A stretch of 64,000 nucleotides of DNA from positions 170,539 through 234,538 of the forward strand of contig LSRX01000363.1 in NCBI GenBank assembly GCA_001939145.1. Direction: 5' to 3'. Under the pieces are notes generated by a model. The model did not search any database and was not told the DNA's origin. It saw nothing but the letters and a program-made list of their open reading frames with translations. The stretch comes from Symbiodinium microadriaticum (taxonomy: Eukaryota > Sar > Dinophyceae > Suessiales > Symbiodiniaceae). Shown here in pieces: positions 20,000-30,613 of this stretch (its first letter is position 1; each line of letters starts with the position of its first letter). The translations under genes and the position numbers were made by a program.

Positions 20000-20638
20000 G
20001 GGTTCTATCGGAGTTTAATCGGAACACTACTCCTCGACTCTGAACAAGCGTCAAACCAGTGGGTGTCATGACACGATAAACAACATGAGGCCGAGTACTA
20101 CAAGGGATACATACTAGTTGTAGTAGGAATACTCTGGACATCATAAGGGTTGCTGTTGCTGGTGCTGAGGGCCTTGAAGGTGCAGGGTTTCTAGCGTCTG
20201 AAATGTCTGATGGCCGGGATGCACCACTGTTGAGGTTTGTCTGTTTTTGGGTTTAGGATTTATAGGGGTTTAGGGTTTAGCCGAGTGTTCCTAAATCCGT
20301 TCCATGGCCCGGAAAATTCCACAGCATCCGATTTCAAAATGCGACCCTAAAACCAAAAAACGACTGTCTGAGCATGGCACGCACTCGTCAATGCGGTCGC
20401 CAACCTGGTGTTTCAAAGTGTGCTTTAAAGACACTTCAAAGGCTTCCAGGAGATGGCCTAAGGCGGCTTCACAAGGGCCTTCAGAGGAGGATTCAAGGGC
20501 TTCTGAGAGGTTAGGTAAAGCCCAGTTGGGTCGTATTGTGGCCGACGCCCTGAAGCCTAGATCCTGTCCTAAACCATAAGCCCTTATGCAACCAATCCTA
20601 TAGCCCGAAGCAGGGCTTTGGGGGTTTAGGGTTGACCT
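20000..20638. other. Non-repetitive island, no assigned gene
   Basis: Overlapping frames occur on both strands (20,304-20,579 plus, 91 codons, Lys/Ser/Ala-rich; 20,291-20,647 minus, 118 codons). Neither has a recognisable motif and I cannot tell whether either is an exon. Confidence 0.3.
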
Positions 20639-20720
20639 AGACCCCAAATAACCTAGCTGTTTGGGGCCCCTTATTATGATTTCTTTATATAAGCCCTTAC
20701 AAAAGGCAGGTTATATCGGG
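20639..20720. repeat. Family K foldback candidate
   Basis: CCCCAAATAACCTAGC and GCAGGTTATATCGGG are approximate inverses around an AT-rich loop containing TTATTATGATTTC. Confidence 0.45.
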
Positions 20721-21054
20721 TTTAGGGTCTAGGGTGGAAGCCCTTGACTTCCAAGTGCTTTTTGCGCATAGAGCTTAGGGCTTAGGGTCTGCGGTTTAGG
20801 CCGGCTTCGGAAACAAATGCACAAGAAGGGCATCTCCTTCGTGTGAGGAACCGGCCTGAAGCCTAACACCCAAAACTGTTAAGACTAGGGTTTGGCGGTA
20901 TATTATAGTACAGTGCAAAAGCTGTATTTAGGAACCTTAAAGTACCGTATTGGCAAATTATGGCCCCTATAATAACATCGCAAAACCATTGAACAAGCGC
21001 ATTGACCCGACGACTCCCCAATGACTCCCCAACAACAACGCCCAACCCGTGACT
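20721..21054. other. Intergenic, no assigned gene
   Basis: Short TTTAGGG-like motifs at 20,720-20,735 and 20,775-20,800. A 60-codon minus frame (20,863-21,045) has no recognised domain. Confidence 0.35.
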
Positions 21055-21260
21055 TTCAGGTTTATAGGGTTCAGGGTTTAGGGTTTGGGGGCTTAGGGGT
21101 TTAGGGGTTCAGGGTTCAGGGGTTAGGGTTTAGGGCTCAGGTTGTTGGGTTTAGGGGTTTAGGGTTTAGGGTTCAGTGTGTAGGGCTTAGGGTTTAGGGG
21201 TTTAGGGGTTCGGGTTTAGGGTTCAGAGTGTAGGGGTTTAGGGGTTTAGACGGTTCGGCT
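21055..21260 (+). repeat. Degenerate TTTAGGG tract
   Basis: About 28 imperfect heptamers with many TTTAGGGG octamers. Confidence 0.9.
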
Positions 21261-21774
21261 CTAGGCAGCATACACCCACATCTCAAACCTTGGTAATTAC
21301 TTGGCAGGGCCACCAGACGCTGAACTTGGCTGAAACTGCCACATAAAATTCCTTCGTTGTAGGGTTTCGGGTTTCAAGGTCTTTGGCTAGGTGCCTTCAA
21401 TAGAATGCAAGGGTAGGTAAAGAATGCTTTGTTTGCGCCGAGATGCATGGAACTGCTTCCAGAGTCGGGACTCAATGAGAATTTTGGCATTCCGTGCCGC
21501 GCCGACCTCAGGGTTTCGGGATTACGGTTTAGGTTTTAGAGTTTGGAATTGAGGGTTTGGGGTTAGGGTTTAGGGTTTAGGGTTTGGGTTTAGGGTTTCA
21601 CGCCGACCTCAGCAACCGCAGAACAGGGCCACACGCGGTGCAGTTTGGCATTGATCGTTTTCATGTTCGGCTTAAGGCGTCTGGTAGTTTAGACTGTGCT
21701 TTTGATCGGGGGAGGGGGGGGGGGGTGTTCCCACAATGTGAGGTTTAAGTTTACAAGGCACACATGACACGTAC
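21261..21774. other. Intergenic with short TTTAGGG tract
   Basis: TTTAGGG units at 21,520-21,600 and a G-run at 21,714-21,725. No gene is seen. Confidence 0.45.
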
Positions 21775-21895
21775 ACACACACACACACACACAGACACAC
21801 ACGCACACACACACACACGCACACACACACACACGTGCCGATATCGCTAAGCAGCGCTAACTATACATACATACATACATACATACATACATACA

Positions 21896-21931
<36 letters not shown>

Positions 21932-21987
21932 CAGATTCACAGATTCATAGAAACATACATACATACATACATACATACATACATACA

Positions 21988-22019
<32 letters not shown>

Positions 22020-22185
22020 TTCTTAATTAATTAACTACACAGATCCACAGTTTTGCAGATTCGCAGATACATACATACATACATACATACATACATACGT
22101 ACGTACGTACGTACGTACGTACGTACGTACGTACATGCATGCACATGCAATACATACACATATGGATGTACATGTATCTGTATAA

Positions 22186-22217
<32 letters not shown>

Positions 22218-22218
22218 G
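21775..22218. repeat. Compound microsatellite
   Basis: The order is CA, CATA, CTTA, CATA, CTTG, CTTT/AATT, CATA, CGTA (about nine units, palindromic), GCAT, then TC and TA runs. Frames here are repeat translations. Confidence 0.95.
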
Positions 22219-22570
22219 TATAGTCCCATTAACACCCTAACTAAACGGTACTTCGTATACCCCCAGAGCCCTGTATAAAAACCCATCAACACCTCGCAGA
22301 ACGACGAACCCCTTGGACTACCCCAAAAACCTCTTCTGCAAACCCCAGTATGCAATAATGTCCGCAAAACCATAATAATGATGGTCTTTCAGAACCAAAT
22401 ATCTTCCATAGTGGCAGTATACATGGACCCTGTTGGGTTTGGTAGCTTGAAGTCCTAAACCCAACCCTACATCCTAAACCCCTAGGACACACTCTAAACC
22501 CCAAACCGCGGAGAAATGGAGAGCCGGCGAGCCATACAAACGGGGGGCCTGTTACGGAGCATACTAATTT
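22219..22570. other. Intergenic, no assigned gene
   Basis: A 97-codon minus frame (22,286-22,579) includes GFRVCPRGLGCRV-like residues from CCCTAAA DNA and is not called. Confidence 0.35.
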
Positions 22571-22672
22571 AGTCTCCATTGTAGTTCCAGGTTTTTTGGG
22601 GTTTAAGCAACTTTAGACATGTGTAGTTTGGATCCTATAAGGCAACCCCAAAGAGGAACTACAATGGAGTCT
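22571..22672 (-). mobile_element. Family F palindromic MITE, copy 3
   Basis: AGTCTCCATTGTAGTTCC and its near-inverse GGAACTACAATGGAGTCT enclose a core with GGATCCTATAAGGCAACCCC, the same motif as in family A in reverse. Confidence 0.8.
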
Positions 22673-23253
22673 TTTGGAAGGGTGTGGAGTTTGGGGTTTA
22701 GGGGTTGGAATTTCGGGTTTTGGTATTAGTTGTGATCCAATTAGATCCTAATGTTAAAGCCCATCACGGCCCTGAAAGAAAAGGCGGGGGGTCTACACTT
22801 GCAGAACCCTTCGTTATGTTGCCACGGCTTGAACGCCACAGCACCAACGCCTGGATGGCTTCGCCCAACAGCTATGAGGCACGAGACCCCTCCTGACTAT
22901 AGCAAGGAACCTCAGGAATGAGACTGGTAAATATTCAGGCTAACATTGTCCCTTCAACACCTGCAATTCAAGGAAGAGCGTGCTCGGGTAAGCCAGAGAC
23001 AAAGATCGCGGCGGGGGATATCGTGAACAAGTCGTGGCAGTGACCACACACTGCACTCCGCCCCTGTCGAAGTACTTGCGGCACCCTAATCTCTAAATTA
23101 AAGCCCCAGCCGGTCCGTTGCGATCCTTCAGATCTTGAGCCGCATGGGGCCATGCATGTGGCTCTAATCTTTCTCCGACGGCCGTTCCGGGACCGTCACG
23201 GGCGAGACAACCGAGCCGAGGCACTCACGTCACATCCCCTCGCTCGCCCTCCT
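22673..23253. other. Non-repetitive island, no assigned gene
   Basis: GC-balanced, repeat-free DNA with 61-63-codon frames on both strands. No domain is recognised; exons cannot be excluded. Confidence 0.3.
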
Positions 23254-23305
23254 TACCCATAAGCCCCTAAGTAGTAACCATAAAAAGGAACTACTTTGGG
23301 GCCTG
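23254..23305. mobile_element. Family A internal-deletion derivative
   Basis: TACCCATAAGCCCCTAAGTAG runs straight into AACCATAAAAAGGAACTACT: the left half of the core is deleted, and the right terminus is lost. Confidence 0.8.
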
Positions 23306-23387
23306 CAAGCTTGCAACAGGATGCACCGCAGACTTCTTCTTGCCTTACCGGCACGAGGACGACAGGTGATGGGTTCACCTACATATG

Positions 23388-23483
23388 TACCCATAGGCCG
23401 CTAAGTAGTTCCTTTTTGGGATTACCTTATAGGATTCTAAATATATAAACCAGAAAAAGGAACTACCTAGGGGCCTATGGGTA
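23388..23483 (+). mobile_element. Family A palindromic MITE
   Basis: Complete copy with TACCCATAGGCCGCTAAG and CCTAGGGGCCTATGGGTA ends and a forward core. Confidence 0.9.
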
Positions 23484-23639
23484 GGTATGCAGTTCGATTA
23501 GAGCATTTGGAAATCGCTCCCTGCGCCCTAAACCCTAAACCCAACGAGGCTTCGGAGACATAGGTTTGGTGCCTGAAGCCTAAACCCGAAACGGAAAATC
23601 GGGCTTAGGGATCATTGCCGGTCATAGACACCTTCAGTT

Positions 23640-23945
23640 CTTGCGACATCAACCCCTAAACCCTAAACCCTGAACCCTAAGCCCTAAACCCTGAACCCTA
23701 AACCCTAAACCCTGAACCCTAAGCCCTAAACCCTGAACCCTAAACCCTAAACCCCAAGGAAGTCCTAAGCTGTACACACCCAAATCGTTCCCGCTATCAT
23801 CGACTGCTAGAAGGGCGTAGCGCCCCTCCCCCCCCNNNNNNNNNNNNNNNNNNNCTAAACCCTAAACCCCAAAATCATACACCCTAAACCCCCCCGAAAT
23901 CATGAAACCGAACGCCTAAACCCCAAACTCATAAAACCGAAACCC
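23640..23945 (-). repeat. CCCTAAA tracts around a gap
   Basis: Regular CCCTAAACCCTGAACCCTAAG units at 23,650-23,756, about 75 bp of unique sequence, the gap, then CCCTAAACCCTAAACCCC at 23,855-23,945. Confidence 0.85.
23836..23854. other. Assembly gap, 19 n
   Basis: Nineteen unresolved bases preceded by a C-run and followed by a CCCTAAA tract, which probably blocked resolution. Confidence 0.98.
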
Positions 23946-24039
23946 TGGGCCGCAGAGCTGCTTCGATGCATGTGAAAAAAGGTGACCAGCTAAAACCCTG
24001 CCTCTGGAGACACGGATCATATGCCATACGGTTGATGAT

Positions 24040-24150
24040 ATAGGGCTTTAAGGTTTTAAGGTTTTAGGGTTTAGAGTTTAGGGCTTAAGGGTTTTAGGGT
24101 TTAGAGTTTTAGGGCTTTAGGGTTTTTTTAGGGTTTAGGGGTTGATGATA
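24040..24150 (+). repeat. TTTAGGG/TTTTAGGG tract
   Basis: Heptamer and octamer units. A lone GGTTGATGATATAGGG just before it (24,029) looks like a family J left end cut off by the tract. Confidence 0.75.
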
Positions 24151-24248
24151 TAAATCCTGGCGTTACCCAGAAAAAGGAATATACCAGAATTCCCTCATAG
24201 CTTGGGGTCCTTATAAGGTAATGCAGGGTTTATATCATCAGCAGTAAG
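24148..24248. mobile_element. Family J element, copy 2
   Basis: GGTTGATGATATAAATCCTG is mirrored by CAGGGTTTATATCATCAGC; the interior has AAGGAATATACC and CTTATAAGGTAATGC. Confidence 0.75.
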
Positions 24249-24257
24249 ACCTGAACG

Positions 24258-24361
24258 TGAGTAGTTCTCTAAATGAGGGCCCCTTTGCGGTCCCAAATAT
24301 AGTGCGGCACCCTTTTTACAAGGACCCTAGAAGGGACCCTAATTTAGAGAACTACCCATAT
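24258..24361. mobile_element. Family I palindromic MITE, copy 2
   Basis: GTAGTTCTCTAAATGAGGGC is mirrored by CCCTAATTTAGAGAACTAC, with GTGCGGCACCC in the interior. Confidence 0.75.
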
Positions 24362-25005
24362 AGGTCATACAAACCTTGCATTTATCCCCAGTCAAAGAGC
24401 ACTATCACTTATTAGGTAGGTCTCCCATGATACCCGAGATTTCAGGCCGTGGCATCGACGAACGCTCCAAACGGCGCCACATTCGTAACCTCACAGAGCC
24501 AGTGTAGTCAAGATGTTGAAGGCCGTGGTAAGACTATAGTCTCAAGCTTTAGAGCTCGTTTCTTTGTGTTGAACGGTTGCCTTTTGTTGAGATGTCAAAA
24601 AGCTGTCAGGGCTTTTTAGGGCGTCGGCTATTGGGGTTCAGCGTTTTGGGGTTTTTGCTTCTGAGGTGAAGCGTAGCTCTCATGCACGCCAAAAGGCGGC
24701 CTTGACTCACCCGGGTCGATCGCTTGGGTGTCTACGTACTTTCTTGCAGAATCTCTCCGGAAACGCAACTCCGCATAGCTGTCCGCTGCGATTTCAGCCC
24801 TTCGAAATCATGAGTTCCAGGTCCTCAGGCCTCCAGAGGCCCGCCGAGGACACCAAGCCCAAAATCTTTACACGAATCCAAACACCCTGGAATGCGACAC
24901 TGCGAAAGCGTAAACTCCTACATCTACGGGTAAATACTTGACTGAAACCCTAGACCCCAAGCAACAAACCCTAAGTTAGCCCTCAACGCAAACATCCCTT
25001 AACCC
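24362..25005. other. Non-repetitive island, no assigned gene
   Basis: A 91-codon plus frame (24,666-24,941) is Arg/Lys/Ser-rich with no recognised domain. It ends just before CCCTAAA-like DNA, so its status is undecided. Confidence 0.3.
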
Positions 25006-25099
25006 TACCCATAGGCCCCTAAGTAGTTCCTTTTTGTGGTTTATATTTAGGATCCTATCAGGTAATCCCAAAAAAGAACTACTTAGGGGCCTATGGGTA
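25006..25099 (-). mobile_element. Family A palindromic MITE
   Basis: Complete copy with reversed core (GGTTTATATTTAGGATCC). Both TA ends are intact. Confidence 0.9.
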
Positions 25100-25187
25100 T
25101 AGCTCCCTGCCGGGCAAAAGACGATCCCCTGCATCTTGTCACCCTTGCGGATGGACTCGATCGGTGCCTTGGCCGGCGACTCGGTTG

Positions 25188-25301
25188 TACCTAGACCCTT
25201 AAATGTAGTACCTTTTATTGGATGACCTATTTTATGGTTAGGATCCTATAATAAGAAACTAAGGTAACCAAAAAAACGGTACTACATTTAAGGGTCTAGG
25301 T
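25188..25301. mobile_element. Family E palindromic MITE, copy 2
   Basis: TACCTAGACCCTTAAAT to its exact inverse ATTTAAGGGTCTAGGTA. By eye it is almost identical to copy 1 over its full 114 bp. Confidence 0.9.
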
Positions 25302-25342
25302 AGGGTTCAGGTCTGAGGCTTTGCGGTTTAGGACTCCTGGGT

Positions 25343-25449
25343 TGCTTGGAGGTTCATTGGTATAGTTATAGGTGGGGTGATAAGTCCCCAAATATGTATA
25401 GTTACCCTACTTACAACCCCATTTATAACTACCCATGAACCTCCAAGTA
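25343..25449. mobile_element. Family D palindromic MITE, copy 5
   Basis: The left end is mutated (TGCTTGGAGG), the right intact. The loop AATATGTATAGTTACCCTAC is shared with copies 6 and 8. Confidence 0.9.
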
Positions 25450-26107
25450 GGGTTTCGTGTTTGGCGATGTTTGGGGTTAAAGCCTGAAAGATTTCGGATT
25501 CTGGGCCTTCGCATCGCACCTTGCGCCGTCGTGGAGGAGCTGACCACGTTGGCAAAGTGCGGTGTTGGCGAGCGGGCGTTGGGGAGTGTAGAACTGTGGG
25601 GGCTTCACCGTAAAACGGCTCGCTCTAGTAGTCATCCCTCAAAGATTCGCGGGCCTGCATGTTACCCCGTATAACCTCCCTCCCTCTAGACTTGTCGGCC
25701 CCTCTAAACAGTCTGCAGTACGTGCTCCTGAGAAATGGAAGGATATCGTTCTTGTTGCATTGTGTTGAAAAGATGCTGTCAGTTCCTATCATTGCAAACA
25801 CTTTGCGCCGGTATTGATAAAAGACCGTTGGCCGGGAGTTTGCACAACATCTTTTCACTCACAGGGCCACACTGTGTCAGTGGTTATGGTGTCCCTAAGC
25901 CCTAAACCCCAAACCAAAACTCTGAACCCTAAACCCAGCTACCTGTTGCGGTAAGTTTTCAAACACCCACGTTTAGGCCGCTGACGTTGCATGTCCTGAG
26001 TGCACAGGCCAGCTCGGAACATTTTAAGGAGTAGGTAGTGACTGCTTGGTCACTAGTATAGTTGCTTGATTTTACTAGAGCCTCTAACCATTCTCTTGCA
26101 TATTAGC
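25450..26107. other. Non-repetitive island, no assigned gene
   Basis: Minus frame 25,625-25,858 (77 codons, Cys/Arg-rich) and plus frame 25,435-25,674 overlap. Neither is recognised. Confidence 0.3.
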
Positions 26108-26280
26108 TTTCCCCTCTCTCTCTCTTTCTCTCTATCTCTCGCTTTCTCTTTACCTTCTCTATATCCTTCTCCCTCTCCTCTCTCTCTCTCTCTCTTTCTC
26201 TCTATCTCTCGCTTTCTCTTTACCTTCTCTATATCCTTCTCCCTCTCCTCTCTCTCTCTCTCTCTTTCTCTCTCTATGTC
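26108..26280. repeat. TC-rich tract with 70-bp tandem duplication
   Basis: GCTTTCTCTTTACC recurs at 26,141 and 26,211, an exact 70-bp offset, within a pyrimidine-only strand. Overlapping frames on both strands are repeat-derived (Glu/Arg- or Ser/Leu-rich). Confidence 0.95.
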
Positions 26281-26506
26281 ATCCTGACCCTTTCCCCCAG
26301 CCCCCAGACTCACCCCAAAACAACACACGCAGCCCTAGATTCGAATCCCCAGTTACGTAAAGCAACCTGAACCGGAATTGTCCCGAACCGAAACCCGGCT
26401 GAAAGATCCCGTCAAAGCCCTGTGAGCCTGAACTGGCCTGATCCTGAACCTATAAGCCCCAAAACCCCTCAACGCGGAACCCCCTAACCTCTAAACCCTA
26501 AAGCCC

Positions 26507-26594
26507 TACCCATAGGCCCCCAAGTAGCTCCTTTTGGGGATTTCCTTATAGGAGTCTAAATATAAGCCATAAAAAGGAATCACGTAGGGGCCTT
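26507..26594 (+). mobile_element. Family A MITE, right end eroded
   Basis: The left end is intact; the right reads GGAATCACGTAGGGGCCTT and then passes into CCCTAAA DNA. Confidence 0.8.
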
Positions 26595-26860
26595 AAACCC
26601 TAAACCCTAAACTCTAAACCCGAAAGCCCTAAAGCCCCAAGCCCAAAGATCTAACGTCTCTTTCGCGTGCAGGAGACTCCCACATCATGCCAGCCCCCGG
26701 TGCCAAGGCCGCCTGGCGAGATGTCTTAGACTTGTGGTGTAGGGTTTAGGGTTTAGGGTTTAGGGTTTTTAGGGCTTCGGGCTTTTATGGTTTAGGGTTT
26801 AGGGTTCAGGGTTTTTAGGGTTTAGGGTTTAGGGTTTAGGGTTTAGTCTAGTTAGTTCCA
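26595..26860. repeat. CCCTAAA then TTTAGGG tracts
   Basis: CCCTAAA units at 26,592-26,640, about 95 bp of unique DNA, then TTTAGGG units at 26,738-26,850. Confidence 0.85.
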
Positions 26861-26979
26861 GCCATGTGTGGGCGTTGGGCTTTAGGGCTTTCAGGTGTTG
26901 GGGTTTGGGTGCTTGGGTTTTTAGGCTTTTAGGGGCTTTGGGTTGAGGGTTAGGCTTGTTGGGCTTTTTTGGGGTGGGA

Positions 26980-27118
26980 TCCTGCTGGTGGTGCTGCTGC
27001 TGGTGCTGCTGGTGTAGCAGTACCAGCACCAGCACCAGCACCAGCACCAGCACCGACGACGACGACAGCAACAAAAGCAAGAACAACAACAACAACAACA
27101 ACAACACCAACACTACGC
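26980..27118. repeat. Trinucleotide and hexanucleotide repeats
   Basis: GCTGGT/GCT units pass into ACCAGC units (a fold-back pair), then GAC and AAC runs. Frames of 82-134 residues through it contain homopolymer runs only. Confidence 0.9.
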
Positions 27119-27649
27119 CCGACTCTCTATCTCTACAGCCCCAAAATGGCCCAAAACCCCCTTTCCAAAAATCCGGTCGCATGGGCCTCCACGGATGGAC
27201 CTGAGGCGGAAGTACGCCCGATGGCTGCTGCATGAAAGTTCGCGCGAGGGCTTTTCGGAATTGTTCAATGGTTCTTCAATATCGATCATGCCCTAAACCC
27301 TAAGCCCTAAGCCCTAAACCCTAAGCCCCAAACCCCAAGCCCCAAGCCCGAAGCCCTAAATCCTATCATGACGGTCCTGTCAAGGCTTCACCGGGCTTGA
27401 GGGTCCAGGTTTCAAGACTCAGGGGCCATGGCATTCAGAAGCAGTAGGCGAGTGCCTGCAGCGAGTCCGGAACAACAAAGAAGGCCTAAGCCTTGAGTTT
27501 AGGGCTTCGGGTTTAGGTATTTAGGGTTTAGGGCTTCGGGTTTAGCGCCCGTGGCATCCTACGGGTCGTTCAACAACACTGGGAGAGAACAACAAAGAAT
27601 GCACCCAATCCGGAAACCCGCCTGGGTTCAGGGTCTCGAGATAAGGATA
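27119..27649. other. Intergenic with CCCTAAA and TTTAGGG motifs
   Basis: CCCTAAGCCCTAAGCCC at 27,292-27,360 and TTTAGGG-like motifs at 27,495-27,545. No gene is seen. Confidence 0.4.
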
Positions 27650-27758
27650 TACTTGGAGGTTCATGGGTAATTAGTTATAAGTGGGGTTATAAGTCCCCTA
27701 ATATGTATAGTTACCCTACTTATAACCCCATTTACAACTGCCCATGAACCTCCAAGTA
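27650..27758. mobile_element. Family D palindromic MITE, copy 6
   Basis: A well-preserved copy, TACTTGGAGGTTCATGGG to CCCATGAACCTCCAAGTA. A small TTAG insertion lies in the left arm. Confidence 0.95.
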
Positions 27759-28467
27759 GGTATAGGGTTTAGGGATCCGCAAACTCGCCTGGTAGCGTTC
27801 CAGAAGCCGAAACACTCCGAGATGTTAACAGAACGGTTTAGGGTTTCGGGTTTAGGGCTTAGGGTTTAGGGTGGCCTGCGGTAAACGGGCTAAGCTCAAG
27901 GAGGGTAGGATAAGGCCTTGCTCGAGGGCACAACCGGTCATTGCTGTGCTCGCTTAACGTCCTGATTGTACGGTTGACGCACTCTTTCGCGAGATCTCCA
28001 TCTACTCTATTCTACCAAATACCTACGATTAGAGACCATCTATTCTGGATTGAAGGTTGCAGGGAGGGTCTTGGTTTTTCGAGATCAAAGAACGCGAACA
28101 ACCCCCGTACATGTGTGGAGGTTCAGGTCATTCGGTGCTCTCAGGCTCCTCAAGACATGGAGGTTTAGGAATCAGGGTGCAGGGTGATAATCAGGGGTTC
28201 CTTTGTGCGGGAAGCTCCTTGTAAGAAGGGCTGGTGGGTGCCTCTAGGCCTAATATGCTTACCCTCCATGGTATTTACCTTAAAGTACATAAACCCGGAT
28301 ATAGAACTCATAGGGGGCCCTCAAGAAAAGCAGGTTTCGGTAGTTTTTGTAAAAACTAGTTCCTACTTCTGGTTGCCATGTTTCCAGCATCCTAACAGCA
28401 GATCTGGGTTGACGTAGGGCCCTGGAGCCCTGCCCCCTTTTGTAACCTTCCAAGCTTGAAGCCACCC
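27759..28467. other. Intergenic, no assigned gene
   Basis: TTTAGGG-like motifs at 27,836-27,872. Plus frames at 27,941-28,168 (75 codons) and 28,184-28,417 (77 codons) have no recognised domain. Confidence 0.35.
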
Positions 28468-28558
28468 TACCCATAGGCCCCCTAAGTAGTTCCTTTTTAT
28501 GGCTTATATTTAGAATCCTATAAGGGAATCCCCAAAAAGAACTACTTAGGGGCCTATA
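28468..28558 (-). mobile_element. Family A palindromic MITE
   Basis: Reversed core; the right terminus is altered to GGGGCCTATAACTA. Confidence 0.85.
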
Positions 28559-28574
28559 ACTAAACCCTAAGCCC

Positions 28575-28575
28575 N
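28575..28575. other. Single unresolved base
   Basis: One n directly abuts the start of the 324-bp duplicated block. Confidence 0.98.
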
Positions 28576-28899
28576 AACAAAACAATCTGTCCGGAGGCAC
28601 TTCAACGGGCACCCTGTCGGGCCTCCTTTCTGAGGAGGCCCGCTGCGAGGCACCCTGAGCCGGGTTTAGGCTTCAGGGTTTAGGGTTCAGGGTTTAGGGT
28701 TTAGGGGAGCTGAAAACGGGCTTCATGAAGGTTCCAGAGGAGAGTCATATACTTCCTACGGCTTCTTCATGGCTTCACAAGGTTCAGGGCTTAAGTCTGC
28801 CCACCGGAAGAGAACACCAAACCATAAAACTCTTGTTTCGTGGGTGCCCTCTGCCCTTTGCCTTTCTCCCTAAACCCCTAAACCCTAAACCCCAAACCC
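28576..28899. repeat. 324-bp duplicated block, copy 1
   Basis: By eye identical to 30,290-30,613 without gaps. It contains a 9-bp-stem hairpin CGGGCCTCC..GGAGGCCCG near 28,617-28,641, a short TTTAGGG tract and about 170 bp of unique sequence. Confidence 0.9.
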
Positions 28900-29608
28900 T
28901 GAACCCTAGAAGGTACAGGGAGGAGGGTCCTGGTAGGTCTATGTCTTGGGTCCTAAGAGCTCAGGGTGTAGGGTGTAGGGTTCAATACAGTACAACAAGG
29001 AGGCGAAGGAGGGATCCTTCTTCTTCATGTCTATGGCAAATCTCCAGGTTGCGATCTTGAGGGTTTGGGGGTCTCTATGTAGTCTATATCGTAGAGGCTG
29101 AGTACCCTAGCCCAAAGAAGGTTAATCGTTTAACTTTTTGTAGGGGTATGTAAGCCACAGAGGTTAAAAAGGTTACCTACCAAGCCCCTACGATAATATT
29201 CATACCCCTCCAATCTTCTACATCTGGACCCCCATGTGGACAAACGATGGCTTCATCTGACAATGACCTCTCAACCTGGACTTATCCTGCACACACTCAA
29301 ACTCCCGACATGAAGAACCACCCGCCATAGAGGTCTTGTATAAAAGAACATGTACAAGTGCAGATAAGGCCCTTTCAACCCTGGTACAACCCTTATACAT
29401 ACCCTCATACACCCATTCTAAAATTCGAAAAACCCTTTTATAGAATCAGAGAGCCCTAAACACCCTTGCAGAACCTGCTTATAAACCACTCCATGGAATT
29501 GCAGCCATCACACAAGCCTGTCAAAACCCTCAAAAACCTTGGTAAATAATACATTGAGACCTCTACACCTTGAACCTCCCTCATTCCGGGCATGACTTCA
29601 ACGCAGCT
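28900..29608. other. Intergenic with one foldback
   Basis: AGGGGTATGTAAGC near 29,143 and ATTCATACCCCT near 29,199 are approximate inverses. The remaining sequence has no supported gene. Confidence 0.4.
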
Positions 29609-29705
29609 AACCCATAGGCCCCTAAGTAGTTCCTTTTTTTTATGGTTTACATTTAGAATCCTATAAGGTAATCTCCAAAAGGAACTACTTAGGGGCCTAT
29701 GGGTA
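29609..29705 (-). mobile_element. Family A palindromic MITE
   Basis: Reversed core with an expanded T-run; the left end reads AACCCATAGG and the right is intact. Confidence 0.9.
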
Positions 29706-29812
29706 TAGCTCCCTAAACCCTAAACCCCAAACCCTAAACCCTAAACCCCAGACCCCCAAACCCTAAACCCTAAACCCCAGACCCCCAAACCCTAAACCCT
29801 ATAACCCCCCCG
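29706..29812 (-). repeat. CCCTAAA tract
   Basis: Units with a repeated CCCCAGACCCCCAAACCC block, abutting the family A element. Confidence 0.85.
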
Positions 29813-29831
29813 AACCAACTACTTCGGGGCC

Positions 29832-29945
29832 TACTTGGAGGTTCCTGGGTAGTTAGAAGTAGGGTTATAAGTCCCCTAATATGGGTTATAAGTATAGTTA
29901 TCCTACTTATAACCCCACTTATAACTACCCATGAACCTCCAAGTA
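29832..29945. mobile_element. Family D palindromic MITE, copy 7
   Basis: Complete; the middle has AATATGGGTTATAAGTATAG as in copy 2. Confidence 0.95.
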
Positions 29946-30289
29946 TGGGAAACGACTAAGCAAAACTGGGCTTCCCGTCCGGGAGCTCCGAGATTCCGGT
30001 CGATCCCGCCGCCTGCCGTTGGCCAACCCTAAACCCTAAAGCAGCTACATATACAACAGCATATATTCTTATGTATGCACGTGTACAACACATCTTGGAT
30101 ACTGACATCCAAAAGGTAACATGGCAGTTCGCCTCTTTTCCTCCCGAAGCGCTACACTCCAAAACACCGGAACCCTGCTATAGGGGTATGAACCATGATA
30201 GCGCAACCAAGTGTAGCGGAGTACAGCAGTCCATCTACTTATTAATACTTGATCGTAAACTTTTGTGAAGCCCTGCACCCTAAACCCTA
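29946..30289. other. Intergenic, no assigned gene
   Basis: Overlapping short frames on both strands without recognisable motifs. Confidence 0.3.
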
Positions 30290-30613
30290 AACAAAACAAT
30301 CTGTCCGGAGGCACTTCAACGGGCACCCTGTCGGGCCTCCTTTCTGAGGAGGCCCGCTGCGAGGCACCCTGAGCCGGGTTTAGGCTTCAGGGTTTAGGGT
30401 TCAGGGTTTAGGGTTTAGGGGAGCTGAAAACGGGCTTCATGAAGGTTCCAGAGGAGAGTCATATACTTCCTACGGCTTCTTCATGGCTTCACAAGGTTCA
30501 GGGCTTAAGTCTGCCCACCGGAAGAGAACACCAAACCATAAAACTCTTGTTTCGTGGGTGCCCTCTGCCCTTTGCCTTTCTCCCTAAACCCCTAAACCCT
30601 AAACCCCAAACCC
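30290..30613. repeat. 324-bp duplicated block, copy 2
   Basis: See copy 1 at 28,576; the offset is 1,714 bp. No unresolved base lies next to this copy. Confidence 0.9.

Noticed and set aside
22968-23253. Possible rRNA fragment suggested by CACTCCGCCCCTGTCG near 23,054
   Set aside because: Only a short resemblance to the conserved 3' region of small-subunit rRNA; flanking bases do not match.
26829-27233. 134-codon minus frame with poly-Leu/Ser/Val runs
   Set aside because: Caused by trinucleotide and heptamer repeats; no domain.
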